Source: Levilactobacillus enshiensis (GTDB lineage Bacteria > Bacillota > Bacilli > Lactobacillales > Lactobacillaceae). Taken from it: a DNA stretch of 64,000 bases. The notes below the pieces were generated by a model. It was given only the letters and a program-made list of their open reading frames with translations. It was not told where the DNA came from and did no database searches. Where the stretch lies: contig NZ_SULH01000014.1 of NCBI RefSeq assembly GCF_007115095.1, positions 18,510 through 82,509 on the forward strand. The letters are read 5' to 3'. Positions 17,931 through 27,037 of this stretch are shown here, piece after piece (the stretch's first letter is position 1; each line of letters starts with the position of its first letter). Position numbers and translations under genes: made by a program.

Positions 17931-18215
17931 CTACACGAATTTAACCGTCAATTCGTGATTGGTCTGGCTCGCAATGTCGACCAATTGCGCCATCGTTGCG
18001 CTCGCCGTGCCCTCTTCGATCTGCGCAATCAACAGGACCGGTTGACCCACCAACTGCGCGAAGTCTCGCCGCGATAACCCCAAGCGTTTACGTAGCCGAC
18101 GAACGGCCATGGCAATCTCTAAATCCGCCTTGACCTGATGATATTCCCGGGCCAGTTCCGGATCCACCGCCATTCGCCGTTCAATTTCATCCTCATCATA
18201 CTTTCTCAAAGTCAT
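17931..18215 (-). CDS. XRE/HigA-like antitoxin, apparently without toxin
   Basis: 94 residues. An N-terminal helix (EIERRMAVDPELAREYHQVKADLEIAMAVRRL) leads into an HTH_3 domain (RLGLSRRDFAQLVGQPVLLIAQIEEG). This is the layout of HigA-type antitoxins that sit after a RelE/HigB toxin. It is a clear paralogue of the protein at 19644-19925, with the same MTL start, LEIAxAVxxLR segment and FV end. Upstream of the ATG I find only a ten-codon open stretch and no toxin sequence, so it appears to be an orphan. GGGGGG precedes the ATG. Confidence 0.7.
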   Translation of the reverse strand: MTLRKYDEDEIERRMAVDPELAREYHQVKADLEIAMAVRRLRKRLGLSRRDFAQLVGQPVLLIAQIEEGTASATMAQLVDIASQTNHELTVKFV

Positions 18216-18382
18216 TCGCCCCCCAAAAAAGAAAATACCATCACTATTTATCTTCTATTTTGACACGAACTCCGGCTAATTCGGCTGGTCAACTCGCGGT
18301 TAATAAAGTCGGCTTCAAAACCTTTCGGGTAAAGCGGGACACAGAGAACGACATCATTCAACCGGTTAAGTTCGACGATAAC

Positions 18383-18410
18383 AAAAAGGCCTGGCGTTTT
18401 AGTCCAGACC
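18383..18410 (-). terminator. Terminator of the surface-protein gene
   Basis: On the minus strand GGTCTGG / CCAGGCC with a nine-base loop, then five T. About 60 bases past the stop of the gene at 18472. Confidence 0.6.
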
Positions 18411-18471
18411 CGCAATGTATACCACATAAAAATTGTTATTCGTTCAACGGTACGGTTGACGCCAATGACGT

Positions 18472-19461
18472 TTAATTAATGACGTAATAATTCAGTTGAC
18501 TGCCCACCTTGACGTTTTTTGTCGATTGATTGGCAAAACCGAGCTTGATCTTTGACGTCATACTTTCCGTATCACTCACGTAACCCGCTGGAATTTGGAA
18601 GTTATTAATATCCACAACATCGGTCGTTTTGGCTCCTCCTAACACGGGTAGCACAAACGAACTGATCAATTTATCAGTCTTGGTATCGCGGTAATTAATC
18701 GTGACCCCTTCGCTAGCCTTAGGTGTTGGAATAGCTGTCAGACCGCTTTCCTTGATGTAGCCACCGATGCCGGGACGATTAACATCGTACGCCACGACCC
18801 AGCGATCGCCTTCGCGCACACGCGTCTTGGCATTATCAATGACAAAGACATCGTTCTTATTTGCCACGGTACTCTTCTTGTTAGGTTGCGTCTTACCGTC
18901 AAAGCCGGCCCAAAATGGAAGCGTGTAGAGAAGTTGGGTGCCATCATCTACGGTTCCGGGCGTCGTTAAGCGATAAAAGTGGGTGGTTTCTTCGGTCGTC
19001 AACGCACTATCGGTTAACGAGGAGAAAAATTGTACGCCACCAGCTGGCTTCGCCGCGGTCTTCTTGTAGTAGATCATGCCGAGGCTGTGCTGCTTCGTCT
19101 TCCCGGCATAAATCCAGCCTTTAATGCTGTGATCAAAGGTCTCGACCTTGTAGTATACCGCGCCCCGATTGGTGGTTGCCTTGCGCCGCCACATGAAGGT
19201 CTTTTCACCCGTTTTAGATGCATTCAGTGCCAGCAGTTGCTTTTTACTCTTAACCAATTTAGCGCCCTTGATTGTCCCTGGTTTGGTATAAAGGGCATAA
19301 TTACCCGTAAAGGAAAAATAGGTAGCTGATTCTTTGTAATTGTAGCCGTACTTCGTCACCTTGGCATAGCTTTTCGCTTGTGCTGGTTGGCTAGTCGTCA
19401 AGACACCCACACCGCCGATTGCGACACCAATCAACAATAAATTCTTCACTATTTTTTTCAT
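18472..19461 (-). CDS. Secreted surface protein with MucBP-like C-terminus
   Basis: 329 residues. A signal peptide (MKKIVKNLLLIGVAIGGVGV, cleavage near PAQAKS) is followed by SH3/GW-like repeats (KVTKYGYNYKESATYFSFTGNYALYTKPGT; VYYKVETFDHSIKGWIYAGK) of the type that binds cell-wall polymers. The C-terminal part (GVTINYRDTKTDKLISSFVLP) resembles a MucBP domain. There is no LPXTG sorting signal, so attachment would be non-covalent. A role in adhesion or wall interaction is an inference. It lies in the accessory block between rpsR and gdpP. Confidence 0.7.
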   Translation of the reverse strand: MKKIVKNLLLIGVAIGGVGVLTTSQPAQAKSYAKVTKYGYNYKESATYFSFTGNYALYTKPGTIKGAKLVKSKKQLLALNASKTGEKTFMWRRKATTNRGAVYYKVETFDHSIKGWIYAGKTKQHSLGMIYYKKTAAKPAGGVQFFSSLTDSALTTEETTHFYRLTTPGTVDDGTQLLYTLPFWAGFDGKTQPNKKSTVANKNDVFVIDNAKTRVREGDRWVVAYDVNRPGIGGYIKESGLTAIPTPKASEGVTINYRDTKTDKLISSFVLPVLGGAKTTDVVDINNFQIPAGYVSDTESMTSKIKLGFANQSTKNVKVGSQLNYYVIN

Positions 19462-19643
19462 AATGAACCCCCTAGTTTAACTCCAGTATACCTGATTTTA
19501 ACTGTTGGCAAGATTAAGCTTGTGTAACTAGCCGCGGTCCCCCAGCGGCTTACGATTGGGCTGCATTTAAATTCAATATTGCTACCGTGTACCGCCTATT
19601 CCTGCGTTAGTTTTCTCAGCCAGTCGGGAAATAATTCCTTAGG

Positions 19644-19925
19644 TTAGACAAACTGAATTCGAAGTTGGTGATGGGTTTTAGCAGCAATATCTGCAAGGGT
19701 CTTATTGGTTGCCGTTACTGCCCCCGTCTCAATCCGAGCAATTGTTGACTGCGGCTTATCAACTAAGCGCGCGAAGTCTCGCTGAGATAGCCCCAGACTT
19801 TCCCGTAATTGCTTAACAGCTACCGCAATTTCCAGATCAACCTCGGCTTGATCGTAGGCACGCGCAAAGTCTTTGCTTGCTTGTTTTCTTGCTTGGATAT
19901 AGTCATCTATCCGGTTTAAAGTCAT
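19644..19925 (-). CDS. XRE/HigA-like antitoxin next to a truncated toxin
   Basis: 93 residues with the same plan as the paralogue at 17931-18215: N-terminal helices, LEIAVAVKQLRESLGLSQRDFARLVDKPQSTIARIETG as the helix-turn-helix, and the ending LRIQFV. Its ATG overlaps the stop of an upstream frame (ATGA), the usual coupling of a HigB-HigA pair. Only the C-terminal tail of the toxin remains there. The antitoxin may persist as a regulator or as protection against related toxins. AAAGGATG serves as ribosome-binding site. Confidence 0.75.
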   Translation of the reverse strand: MTLNRIDDYIQARKQASKDFARAYDQAEVDLEIAVAVKQLRESLGLSQRDFARLVDKPQSTIARIETGAVTATNKTLADIAAKTHHQLRIQFV

Positions 19926-20041
19926 TTCAAATCATCCTTTCTGACGTACAGATTTCTAATGTGTCTTCCCCGTTTGATTTCACGTGAAGGCGTTTTTTGA
20001 CTCTTTTTAGTAAAACCATGTGTAATAACATAAATAAAATT
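19922..20041 (-). pseudogene. Remnant of a HigB/Gp49-type toxin (C-terminal tail)
   Basis: About 39 residues, beginning NFIYVITHGFTKKSQKTPSR and ending KRGRHIRNLYVRKDDLK, match the end of Gp49-like (HigB-family) toxins, where HGFxKKxQKTPxxEI is the hallmark. The open frame continues upstream to 20128, but that part (rich in Gln) does not look like the toxin, and the usual 60-70 residue N-terminal half is missing. The stop overlaps the antitoxin ATG. The toxin is therefore very likely dead. Confidence 0.7.
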
Positions 20042-20059
20042 GTGTAAGCAGACCTTTCC

Positions 20060-20089
20060 TTGACGCCCCTGCTGCTGGGCCTGTAGACT
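20060..20089 (+). promoter_or_regulatory. Promoter of the small membrane protein gene
   Basis: TTGACG (20060-20065), 18-base spacer, TAGACT (20084-20089). It faces right, within the region lost from the toxin gene. Confidence 0.5.
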
Positions 20090-20117
20090 GACATCACTAT
20101 CTATAGAGGAGAACCAC

Positions 20118-20327
20118 ATGACTTTCAAAAAAACAATTGTCTGGCTGATTGCGTTCGTTGTGGCCTTTGGGATAACTTTTTACAGCTTGAGTTTTCTGAT
20201 TGACCGCCTCTGGGGAAGCGGATCGTTCATGATCATTGCCAGCATCTTCAGCCTCATCATTTCCCTGAGCGTCGCCGAGGAGACCGCACGTTGGGCCATT
20301 GCTCACCATTGGCAATGGCCGCGGTAA
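20118..20327 (+). CDS. Small two-helix membrane protein
   Basis: 69 residues: MTFKKTIVWLIAFVVAFGIT begins the first hydrophobic segment and FMIIASIFSLIISLSVAEETA makes the second. A GAGGAG ribosome-binding site and a promoter precede it. No known family. It lies in the accessory block and is followed by a parS-like palindrome and a terminator. Confidence 0.6.
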   Translation: MTFKKTIVWLIAFVVAFGITFYSLSFLIDRLWGSGSFMIIASIFSLIISLSVAEETARWAIAHHWQWPR

Positions 20328-20345
20328 AAATGGTAAGTCCGTCGA

Positions 20346-20361
20346 TGTTTCACATGAAACA
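20346..20361. promoter_or_regulatory. parS-like ParB-binding palindrome
   Basis: TGTTTCACATGAAACA, the exact reverse complement of the site at 8864-8879 and one base from consensus. Intergenic, about 13.5 kb left of dnaA. Confidence 0.65.
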
Positions 20362-20378
20362 TTATTTTAAACCGCGAC

Positions 20379-20418
20379 AAAAAGAAGCGCCTCGACCAAT
20401 CTGGCCGAAGCGCTTTTT
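20379..20418 (-). terminator. Terminator of the glycerol dehydrogenase gene
   Basis: AAGCGC / GCGCTT flanks an imperfect inner stem; A-run on the left and T-run on the right allow use in either direction. Confidence 0.6.
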
Positions 20419-20428
20419 CACAGATAAC

Positions 20429-21538
20429 CTAATCTAATCCTTGAATCCGGCGTGACAGACTGTCAGCGGCCTTGATGGCTGACAGCACGTCGCGTGGCGT
20501 TACTGGGAAGCCCATGTTGTGGATGGTTTCGCCCGCTTGGGTGGTCAACGTGGCAACCTTCAGTAAGTCTTCGTCCGAGGCGTCTGCTAAATGGAGATCC
20601 GCTAACGTAGTTGGCAATCCCAATTTGGCTTCGAAGTTCAGGTAACGCGCAAATCGTTCATCGCTCGCCCCCTCCAAAACCAAGTTAATCAAGGTCCCAA
20701 ACGACACCTTTTGACCATGGGACATGCGGTGAACGTCACCAGACAACGCCGTCAGTCCATTTTGGAAACTATGCGCTGCGGCGAGCCCAGAACTTTCAGC
20801 CCCGACCCCACTCAGCAAGATGTTGGCCTCAATGATGTGTGCAAGAGCTGGTGTGACCACGTGATCGGCGGCCGCCGCAACGGCTTGGTCCGCGTAGGTG
20901 AACAGGAGCTCTTCACATTTTTCGGCCAACGCGATGCCGGCCGCTGTCTGATTCGTTTGTAACGGCAATAGTGTCGTGCTGCGTGCCCGGGCAACACTCT
21001 GGGCTTCAACGTTGGTCGATAACGCATCAGCGATCCCGTCGACCAGGAAGCGGACTGGCGCCCCCGCAATGACGGAGGAATCCACCAAGACTAAGTCGGG
21101 ATTCTTGTCGTAGAACTGGTACTTCAGGAATTCACCATTGGCGGAGTAGATGACACTCAACCGGGTACATGGCGAGTCATTAGACGCCAGGGTTGGCACG
21201 ATAACGACTGGCACGTGCAGGCGGTCACCAACGGCCTTGGTGGTGTCGTTGGTCTTCCCGCCACCCAGGGCAATCACAAATTTGGCATCCTTTTCCTCGC
21301 CAATAGCCTTGATCCGTTCAATTTCTTCAGGTGAACTTTCACCGTTGAAATGGATGTGCTCGATTTTCAAGCCGTCCGCGGTCAAGTCTTTGTAAAATTC
21401 TTCGCCAATTAGGCCCCACACAATGTCGTCTGCCAGCAGTAACCCATGATCGCCAAATGGTGCAATGTAGCGTGCCGCTTGCTTAAGCAGTTGGTCGCCT
21501 TGAACATAAGTAGATGGACTTGCGAATGCTGTAATCAT
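20429..21538 (-). CDS. gldA: Glycerol dehydrogenase (iron/zinc alcohol dehydrogenase family)
   Basis: 369 residues. The NAD site ALGGGKTNDTTKAVGD and PTLASNDSPCTRLSVIY are typical of GldA. Metal ligands fit DGIADAL (Asp), AAHSFQNGL (His) and HRMSHGQKVSFG (His). The enzyme oxidises glycerol to dihydroxyacetone with NAD. Related 2-hydroxy-ketone reductases look similar, so the substrate is likely rather than proven. GGAGGT seven bases before the ATG at 21538 fixes the start. A perfect cre site upstream points to carbon catabolite repression by CcpA. Confidence 0.85.
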   Translation of the reverse strand: MITAFASPSTYVQGDQLLKQAARYIAPFGDHGLLLADDIVWGLIGEEFYKDLTADGLKIEHIHFNGESSPEEIERIKAIGEEKDAKFVIALGGGKTNDTTKAVGDRLHVPVVIVPTLASNDSPCTRLSVIYSANGEFLKYQFYDKNPDLVLVDSSVIAGAPVRFLVDGIADALSTNVEAQSVARARSTTLLPLQTNQTAAGIALAEKCEELLFTYADQAVAAAADHVVTPALAHIIEANILLSGVGAESSGLAAAHSFQNGLTALSGDVHRMSHGQKVSFGTLINLVLEGASDERFARYLNFEAKLGLPTTLADLHLADASDEDLLKVATLTTQAGETIHNMGFPVTPRDVLSAIKAADSLSRRIQGLD

Positions 21539-21572
21539 CGGAAATACCTCCATTAATTAAGAATGGCTTCAT

Positions 21573-21586
21573 TGTAATCGCTTTCA
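21573..21586 (-). promoter_or_regulatory. Catabolite-responsive element (cre)
   Basis: On the minus strand TGAAAGCGATTACA matches the CcpA consensus TGWAANCGNTNWCA at every position. It lies 35 bases before the glycerol dehydrogenase start, well placed for repression. Confidence 0.75.
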
Positions 21587-21977
21587 ATAAAAAGATTCAC
21601 CGAATGACTTCATTAGACTAGCCTGGTAAAGTAAGTGCCAACAACCAAGCAACTAAGTAATACGTTGGCTCAAGAGATCAGCCATTAATTAGTGGTGGTC
21701 GCTGAAACTTAACGGAATGTGGCTAACCACGACGGACAAAAGTTTTCTGTACGCACACCTCGTACGCGTTAATTACCAAACGAAAAAATCAGGGACAGTC
21801 GCACCTGGGCTCGAGCCGGCGATTTAATCTTGGCCTTCGATTAATATCGTGCCCTCAGTATACGGGCTTCTTAGGACCCCCGCTACTAAACAATCTTGTA
21901 AATATAATCACATAAGAACCATTTACAGTGATGACCGCTGTAGGGGCTAACGATACCAAGCGTTCTGACAGATAAGC

Positions 21978-22013
21978 AAAAAAAAGAACCAACCACATTT
22001 CTGTAGTTGGTTC
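21978..22013 (-). terminator. Terminator of the rpsF-ssb-rpsR operon
   Basis: On the minus strand GAACCAAC / GTTGGTTC with a 12-base loop, followed by eight T, 15 bases after the rpsR stop. Confidence 0.8.
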
Positions 22014-22027
22014 CCGTGAATTTAGAA

Positions 22028-22267
22028 TTAACCTTCTTCACTGACGAAAGGCATTAAGCCCATAATCCGTGAACGCTTGATAGCAATGGTTAACTTACGT
22101 TGGTTCTTGGCACTCGTGCCAGTAACCCGACGAGGTAAGATCTTGCCTCGTTCGGAGATGAACCGACGTAATAAGTCAGTGTCTTTGTAATCAATGTATT
22201 CGATGTGGTTGGCTGCAATAAAGTCAACCTTACGACGGCGACGGCCGCCACGACGTTGTCCTGCCAT
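22028..22267 (-). CDS. rpsR: 30S ribosomal protein S18
   Basis: 79 residues, [20 protein letters not shown], then [35 protein letters not shown], which is the S18 signature. It binds 16S rRNA as a pair with S6. GAGGAGG precedes the ATG. Last gene of rpsF-ssb-rpsR. Confidence 0.97.
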   Translation of the reverse strand: MAGQRRGGRRRRKVDFIAANHIEYIDYKDTDLLRRFISERGKILPRRVTGTSAKNQRKLTIAIKRSRIMGLMPFVSEEG

Positions 22268-22296
22268 AGGATATTTCCCTCCTCGTGATTTAGAAA

Positions 22297-22869
22297 TTAG
22301 AACGGTAAATCATCATCGGAAATGTCAATTGAATCCCCCGTATTGGCAAACGGATCAGCTGCGTTATTGTTCCCAGCGTTTCCTTGGTTGCCAGCCGGAT
22401 TAGGAGTCGTGTTTTGGGTAGGCGCTGACGGTGTTGCCGTCGGGTTCCCACTCGTAAACGGATTGCCATTTTGATTCTGATTTTGAGGAGCACTATTATT
22501 CATGGAGCCGCCATTGTAGTTACCGCCCTCATTGTTGTTCGCGTTGCGAGAACGTGGTTCGAGGAATGAAAAGTCCTCGACAACAACTTCGGTCACGTAA
22601 ACACGTTGGCCTTGTTGATTTTCGTAATTCCGGGTCTGGATACGGCCTTCAATTCCGACAAGGGAACCCTTGTGGAAGAAGTTCGCAAAGTTTTCCGCGG
22701 ACTTGCGCCAGATGACGCAACTCACGAAATCAGCTTCTCGTTCACCAGTCTTGTTGGTAAACCGCCGATCAACGGCCAGCGTAAATGTGGCAACAGCAGC
22801 ACCGCCTTGGGTGTAGCGTAAGTCAACATCCCGTGTCAGTCGGCCAGTAAGTACTACTCGGTTGATCAT
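22297..22869 (-). CDS. ssb: Single-stranded DNA-binding protein
   Basis: 190 residues. The N-terminal OB fold (about 1-105; [39 protein letters not shown]) is followed by a low-complexity Asn/Gln/Gly/Pro linker and the conserved acidic tip DISDDDLPF that docks partner repair and replication proteins. AGAGGAG precedes the ATG. Located between the S6 and S18 genes as in other Firmicutes. Confidence 0.97.
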   Translation of the reverse strand: MINRVVLTGRLTRDVDLRYTQGGAAVATFTLAVDRRFTNKTGEREADFVSCVIWRKSAENFANFFHKGSLVGIEGRIQTRNYENQQGQRVYVTEVVVEDFSFLEPRSRNANNNEGGNYNGGSMNNSAPQNQNQNGNPFTSGNPTATPSAPTQNTTPNPAGNQGNAGNNNAADPFANTGDSIDISDDDLPF

Positions 22870-22902
22870 TGCTGAATAACTCCTCTCAAATTTAAGTTTA
22901 AA

Positions 22903-23199
22903 TTAGTCTTCGCGCTTAACGATCATGTGACGTAAGATGCTGTCGTTGATCTTAGCTAAACGGTCGAATTCGTTTAAAGCTTCGTCATCAGAAGCGTTTA
23001 ACGTGATAACGTGGTAGATACCTTCGTTAAAGCCACCAATTTCGTACGCGAACCGACGCTTTGACCAGTCTTTCGAGTTGATCAATTCTGCACCGTTGTC
23101 AGTCAGTAACTTGTCGAAGCGTTCAACCAATGCGGTCTTAGCGGCATCGTCAAGGTCTGGACGAATGATGTAGGTGATTTCGTATTTAGTAGTTTCCAT
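22903..23199 (-). CDS. rpsF: 30S ribosomal protein S6
   Basis: 98 residues, [20 protein letters not shown], with [22 protein letters not shown] in the middle, matching S6. Partner of S18 on the platform of the small subunit. AAGGAGGTG lies nine bases before the ATG. First gene of the operon; a possible S6:S18 autoregulatory leader precedes it. Confidence 0.96.
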   Translation of the reverse strand: METTKYEITYIIRPDLDDAAKTALVERFDKLLTDNGAELINSKDWSKRRFAYEIGGFNEGIYHVITLNASDDEALNEFDRLAKINDSILRHMIVKRED

Positions 23200-23219
23200 G
23201 AATGTTACACCTCCTTATG

Positions 23220-23249
23220 GACTTCAGGCCCCCGCTGCAATGCGGAAGC
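23220..23249 (-). promoter_or_regulatory. Possible S6:S18-binding leader element
   Basis: The minus-strand leader contains GCTTCCGC / GCGG hairpin-forming sequence with flanking CTTC / GAAG pairing and an exposed CCG, reminiscent of the S6:S18 leader of Firmicutes. The match is from memory of the motif and is weak. Confidence 0.35.
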
Positions 23250-23415
23250 AAGGAGAGACACTAGCGTAAGCCAGATACTCACAAGCTAGTAGTATAGCAT
23301 ATATCTAAAACTTAAGCAAATCGGGGCCGACCGACGGAATATTGCCTACGCTATACAGTTAACTCCGCAAAACGGCCGTGAATATTTTTTTAGTGACGCA
23401 ATTTTTTTAATTCAT

Positions 23416-24204
23416 TTAGCCGAACGCGGGGTGCCCGGTCGCCGCGTAGGTTGCCAGTAAGGCAAAATCATCTACCAATCGCGCTGAAGTCTGCTGTTGA
23501 ATCGCCCAGTTGACGCCCTCCTGCAAAATCTGCCCAGCTAGCTTGGCCTGCCCCCGCCGAAACAGCGTTGCAGCATACAGATAATAGACCGTCCCCAGCG
23601 CATCGTGACCATCGAGTACGCGTGCCTCGCGAATCATGTTCACCGCCAAAGTGAACCCCGCATCATCCTGGCGACCAGCCCAGGCATCAACATAGTTCTG
23701 CGTCGCCAACGTGACTAATTCCAACGACTGGTACTGCCGGGGGCGTTGCGGCGTCATCAATGCCAGCGCCGTTTGAAAATAACGACTGGCCCGAACCGCA
23801 TCCCCCGTGGCCTGAAACACACTGCAGCCGTAGTAGTAATAGTAGACCTGCAGATCCCGGTCCGTCCGTAACGTAGCTAGCCGGTCGTGGTTGTCCAAAT
23901 AGGCCATGAGCTTAACGGACTGTTGCCGCTGTGCCAACGTCTCCACCCGCCGGCTAAAAGTCAGCTGGCGGCGCATCACGTACCCGGTCTGAATCAGTTG
24001 TTGCAAGGGGAGCTTTAGGCGCTGACAGAGGGCCGTTAACAGGGCCGGGGTCGGTAGCATCTGGCCCGCCTCAATGGCCTGCAGCTGGCCAACGGGGCAC
24101 ACCCCCGTTGCCAACTCTGCCAGACTGATTCCCCGTTGTTGCCGTTCGCACTGTAACTGGTGGCCTAAGCAACTCACCAGCGCCGAAAAGTCCTCATTTG
24201 TCAC
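23416..24204 (-). CDS. Rgg/MutR-like XRE regulator with TPR-type C-terminal domain
   Basis: 262 residues. HTH of the XRE class (about 10-65: LQCERQQRGISLAELATGVCPVGQLQAIEAG) and a long helical C-terminal region (about 85-255) with repeats such as VYYYYYGCSVFQATGDAVRASRYFQTAL. This is the architecture of Rgg/PlcR-type regulators that sense small peptides. I see no adjacent peptide gene. It has been inserted between gyrA and rpsF, which are neighbours in relatives. Confidence 0.7.
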   Translation of the reverse strand: MTNEDFSALVSCLGHQLQCERQQRGISLAELATGVCPVGQLQAIEAGQMLPTPALLTALCQRLKLPLQQLIQTGYVMRRQLTFSRRVETLAQRQQSVKLMAYLDNHDRLATLRTDRDLQVYYYYYGCSVFQATGDAVRASRYFQTALALMTPQRPRQYQSLELVTLATQNYVDAWAGRQDDAGFTLAVNMIREARVLDGHDALGTVYYLYAATLFRRGQAKLAGQILQEGVNWAIQQQTSARLVDDFALLATYAATGHPAFG

Positions 24205-24379
24205 ACTGCTTCCCCCCTGCTATCCCCTAGATGTTAGTTAATTCCTAAGATAGCAGAGTTAATCATTTAAGTAAATGGGATAAACCATTTACAATTAAAT
24301 TGATATTAGTTTGTTCATGTAAACGGTTCAATTCAGCTGACCATCGCCGGCTGCTGGCAGCACCCATTGACTAACCCGC

Positions 24380-24422
24380 AAAAAAAACGGGGGCTACCAT
24401 CGCTGGCAACCACCCGTTTTTC
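24380..24422 (-). terminator. Terminator of the gyrase operon
   Basis: On the minus strand AAAAACGGG / CCCGTTTTTTTT encloses an inner GGTTGCCAGCGATGGTAGCC hairpin. It is directly downstream of gyrA. Confidence 0.8.
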
Positions 24423-24435
24423 ATCATTAATTTTT

Positions 24436-27006
24436 TTAATCTTCAGTGTTGTCGCTATCGCTAGCAGCATCGGTATCGTCAGAGACGACCGGCGCCGATT
24501 CGGCGGTGCCATCGTCACTTGCTGCCGGGGCATCCCCGTCAGCCGGTGCGGTCTCATCCGCCGTCTCGTCTTCCTTAGCCACCTTGGCCATCGTGGCCAC
24601 GGCGGTATCGTCATTCAACCGAATCAGGTGGACCCCTAAGGTTGCCCGCCCGGTCTCGGAAACGTCGGCGACGCTAAAGCGAATCATGACACCCTTGTTG
24701 GTGACCAACATGATGTCTTCATCACCGTCAACCGTGGTCAAACCAGCCAGTGGCCCGTTCTTCTCACTCACGTTAACGGTCTTGATTCCTTTACCACCAC
24801 GTCCCTTGATAGGGTACTCGCTGGCAGCTGTTTGCTTCCCATAACCCTTTTCGGAAATGACAAACACGTGGCTGTCCGGCTTGAGGACACTGGCGCCAAT
24901 GACGTAGTCGCTGTCACGCAGCCGGATCCCGCGGACCCCAGTTGCTGAACGACCCATTGAGCGCACGTCTTCAGCCGCAAAGCTAACGGCGTAACCCAGG
25001 TGCGTCCCGATGATCATGTTCGCTTGGGCATTGATAATGTCCACGTCGATCAGCTCATCGTCATCCTTCAAGTTGATGGCCTTCAGACCATTGCTCCGGA
25101 TGTTGGCAAATTCATCGACTGGCGTCCGTTTGACCGTCCCCTGAACCGTTGTGAAGAATAGGTCCCGGTTGGCGTTTTCGCCCGGATTAGCGACGTTGAT
25201 CACGGCTTGAACGTGCTCGTTATTGTTGATCCCCAGCAAGTTGATCACTGGAATTCCCTTGGCCGTTCGCCCGTATTCAGGGATTTCGTAGCCCTTCATC
25301 CGGTAAACTTTCCCGGTGTTGGTGAAGAACAGCAACATATCGTGAGTCGAGGTCGCCACGAGGTGTTCGATGAAATCATCATCGTGCACACCCATGCCTT
25401 GAACCCCTTTACCCCCACGGTTCTGTGCCTTGAACTCGGACGTTGGCAAGCGCTTGATGTAGCCGTTGTGGGTCAAAGAGACCACGACGTCTTCTTCAGC
25501 GATCAAGTCTTCGTCTTCCAAGCTCAACACTTCGCCGACCATTAATTCGGTCCGTCGCTTGTCGCCAAACTTGTTTTGGATTTCCAAAAGTTCTTGGTAG
25601 ATGATGTCCTGTTGACGTTCCTTGGATGCCAAGATTTCCTTGTAATCCTTGATGTTCGCCATGACATCGTTGTATTCCTTTTCGACCTTTTCGCGTTCCA
25701 AACCGGTCAGACGAACTAACCGCATGTCCAAAATGGCTTGTGATTGCTTGTCTGATAAGCTGTAGCGCGTCATCAACTCATTCTTCGCCACTTCAGCGGT
25801 CTCTGACTGCCGAATAATGGTGATGATGGCGTCGATGTGGTCCAGCGCGATCCGCAACCCTTCCAGGATGTGGGCCCGGGCTTCGGCCTTCTTCAGTTCA
25901 AACGCGGTCCGCCGCCGGATAACTTCCAGCTGGAATTCCAAGTAGTACTGCAGAATTGGCTTCAGGCCCAGCACTTTAGGCGCGCCGTTGACGATGGCCA
26001 GCATGTTGATCCCAAAGGAGGTCTGCATCAAGGTCATCTTGTATAAGTTGTTTAAAATGACTTCGGCACTGGCATCGCGACGAACATCGACCACGATCCG
26101 CATCCCCGTCCGGTCGGATTCATCGTTGACATCGGTGATGCCTTCAATGCGTTTGTCCCGGGCCAGTTCGGCGATCCGTTCGATCAATTTCGCCTTGTTG
26201 ACCATGTACGGAATTTCCGTGGCCACAATGCGTTGCTTGCCGTTCTTTTCTTCTTCGATGTCGACCTTCGCCCGCAAAGTAATGGTACCCTTACCGGTCT
26301 CGTAAGCCCGCCGAATCGCGGCCTTACCCATCACAATTCCCCCAGTAGGGAAATCGGGGCCCGGCAAAGCTTCCATCAAGTCAGCTAACGTGGCATCGGG
26401 GTTCTTCATCAAAATGTGCAGGGCACTGATGACTTCCGTCAGGTTGTGCGGCGGAATGTTCGTGGCCATCCCCACGGCGATCCCGGAAGCCCCGTTAACT
26501 AACAGGTTCGGGAAACGCGATGGCAAGACCACGGGTTCTCTTTCGGACCCATCGTAGTTATCTTGAAAGTCAATCGTGTCCTTGTTGATATCCCGGAGCA
26601 TTTCCATCGCCACTTTGCTCAGGCGTGCTTCGGTATACCGCATGGCAGCGGCGCCGTCACCATCGACGGAGCCAAAGTTCCCGTGACCATCCACTAACAT
26701 GTAGCGGTACGAGAAGTCTTGTGCCATCCGCACCATGGATTCATACACCGCAGAATCTCCATGTGGATGGTATTTACCCAAGACATCCCCGACCACTCTG
26801 GCTGATTTCCGGAATGGCTTGTCGGGGGTGATCCCAAGTTCATGCATATCGTACAAAATCCGGCGGTGGACTGGCTTTAAACCATCCCGCACGTCCGGTA
26901 ACGCCCGCTGAACAATCACACTCATCGCGTAATCCAGGAAGGATGTGCGCATCGTTTGTGAAAGGTCAACGTCGGTGATTCGACTTAAATAATCTTGATC
27001 AGCCAA
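24436..27006 (-). CDS. gyrA: DNA gyrase subunit A
   Basis: 856 residues. The breakage-reunion domain has [10 protein letters not shown] with catalytic Tyr124, and the quinolone region HGDSAVYE shows the sensitive-type Ser and Glu. The C-terminal wrapping domain contains the GyrA box QNRGGKG and ends in an acidic Ala/Asp-rich tail. Forms A2B2 gyrase with GyrB to introduce negative supercoils. The start is TTG, with GGAGGG about eight bases upstream. 31 bases after gyrB. Confidence 0.98.
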   Translation of the reverse strand: MADQDYLSRITDVDLSQTMRTSFLDYAMSVIVQRALPDVRDGLKPVHRRILYDMHELGITPDKPFRKSARVVGDVLGKYHPHGDSAVYESMVRMAQDFSYRYMLVDGHGNFGSVDGDGAAAMRYTEARLSKVAMEMLRDINKDTIDFQDNYDGSEREPVVLPSRFPNLLVNGASGIAVGMATNIPPHNLTEVISALHILMKNPDATLADLMEALPGPDFPTGGIVMGKAAIRRAYETGKGTITLRAKVDIEEEKNGKQRIVATEIPYMVNKAKLIERIAELARDKRIEGITDVNDESDRTGMRIVVDVRRDASAEVILNNLYKMTLMQTSFGINMLAIVNGAPKVLGLKPILQYYLEFQLEVIRRRTAFELKKAEARAHILEGLRIALDHIDAIITIIRQSETAEVAKNELMTRYSLSDKQSQAILDMRLVRLTGLEREKVEKEYNDVMANIKDYKEILASKERQQDIIYQELLEIQNKFGDKRRTELMVGEVLSLEDEDLIAEEDVVVSLTHNGYIKRLPTSEFKAQNRGGKGVQGMGVHDDDFIEHLVATSTHDMLLFFTNTGKVYRMKGYEIPEYGRTAKGIPVINLLGINNNEHVQAVINVANPGENANRDLFFTTVQGTVKRTPVDEFANIRSNGLKAINLKDDDELIDVDIINAQANMIIGTHLGYAVSFAAEDVRSMGRSATGVRGIRLRDSDYVIGASVLKPDSHVFVISEKGYGKQTAASEYPIKGRGGKGIKTVNVSEKNGPLAGLTTVDGDEDIMLVTNKGVMIRFSVADVSETGRATLGVHLIRLNDDTAVATMAKVAKEDETADETAPADGDAPAASDDGTAESAPVVSDDTDAASDSDNTED

Positions 27007-27037
27007 ATTTTTTACCCTCCGTTCTTCCCGTTACACG

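Larger units (their letters stand above)
21539..22027. other. Spacer with cre site and rpsR terminator
   Basis: Contains the cre site (21573-21586) and the terminator of the ribosomal operon (21978-22013). The middle, about 21600-21970, shows no supported gene; a GGGCTCGAGCC palindrome near 21811 is not part of a tRNA. Confidence 0.5.

Noticed and set aside
18260-18475. 71-codon frame on the plus strand
   Set aside because: No ribosome-binding site and no recognisable protein; it overlaps the minus-strand terminator of the surface-protein gene.
19973-19988. TGATTTCACGTGAAGG, a parS-like centre
   Set aside because: Only the central TTTCACGTGAA matches; both outer arms diverge, and it lies in the toxin remnant's codons.
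21780-21900. tRNA-like or tRNA-remnant sequence around GGGCTCGAGCC
   Set aside because: No T-loop TTCGA, no acceptor pairing and no anticodon arm could be assembled.
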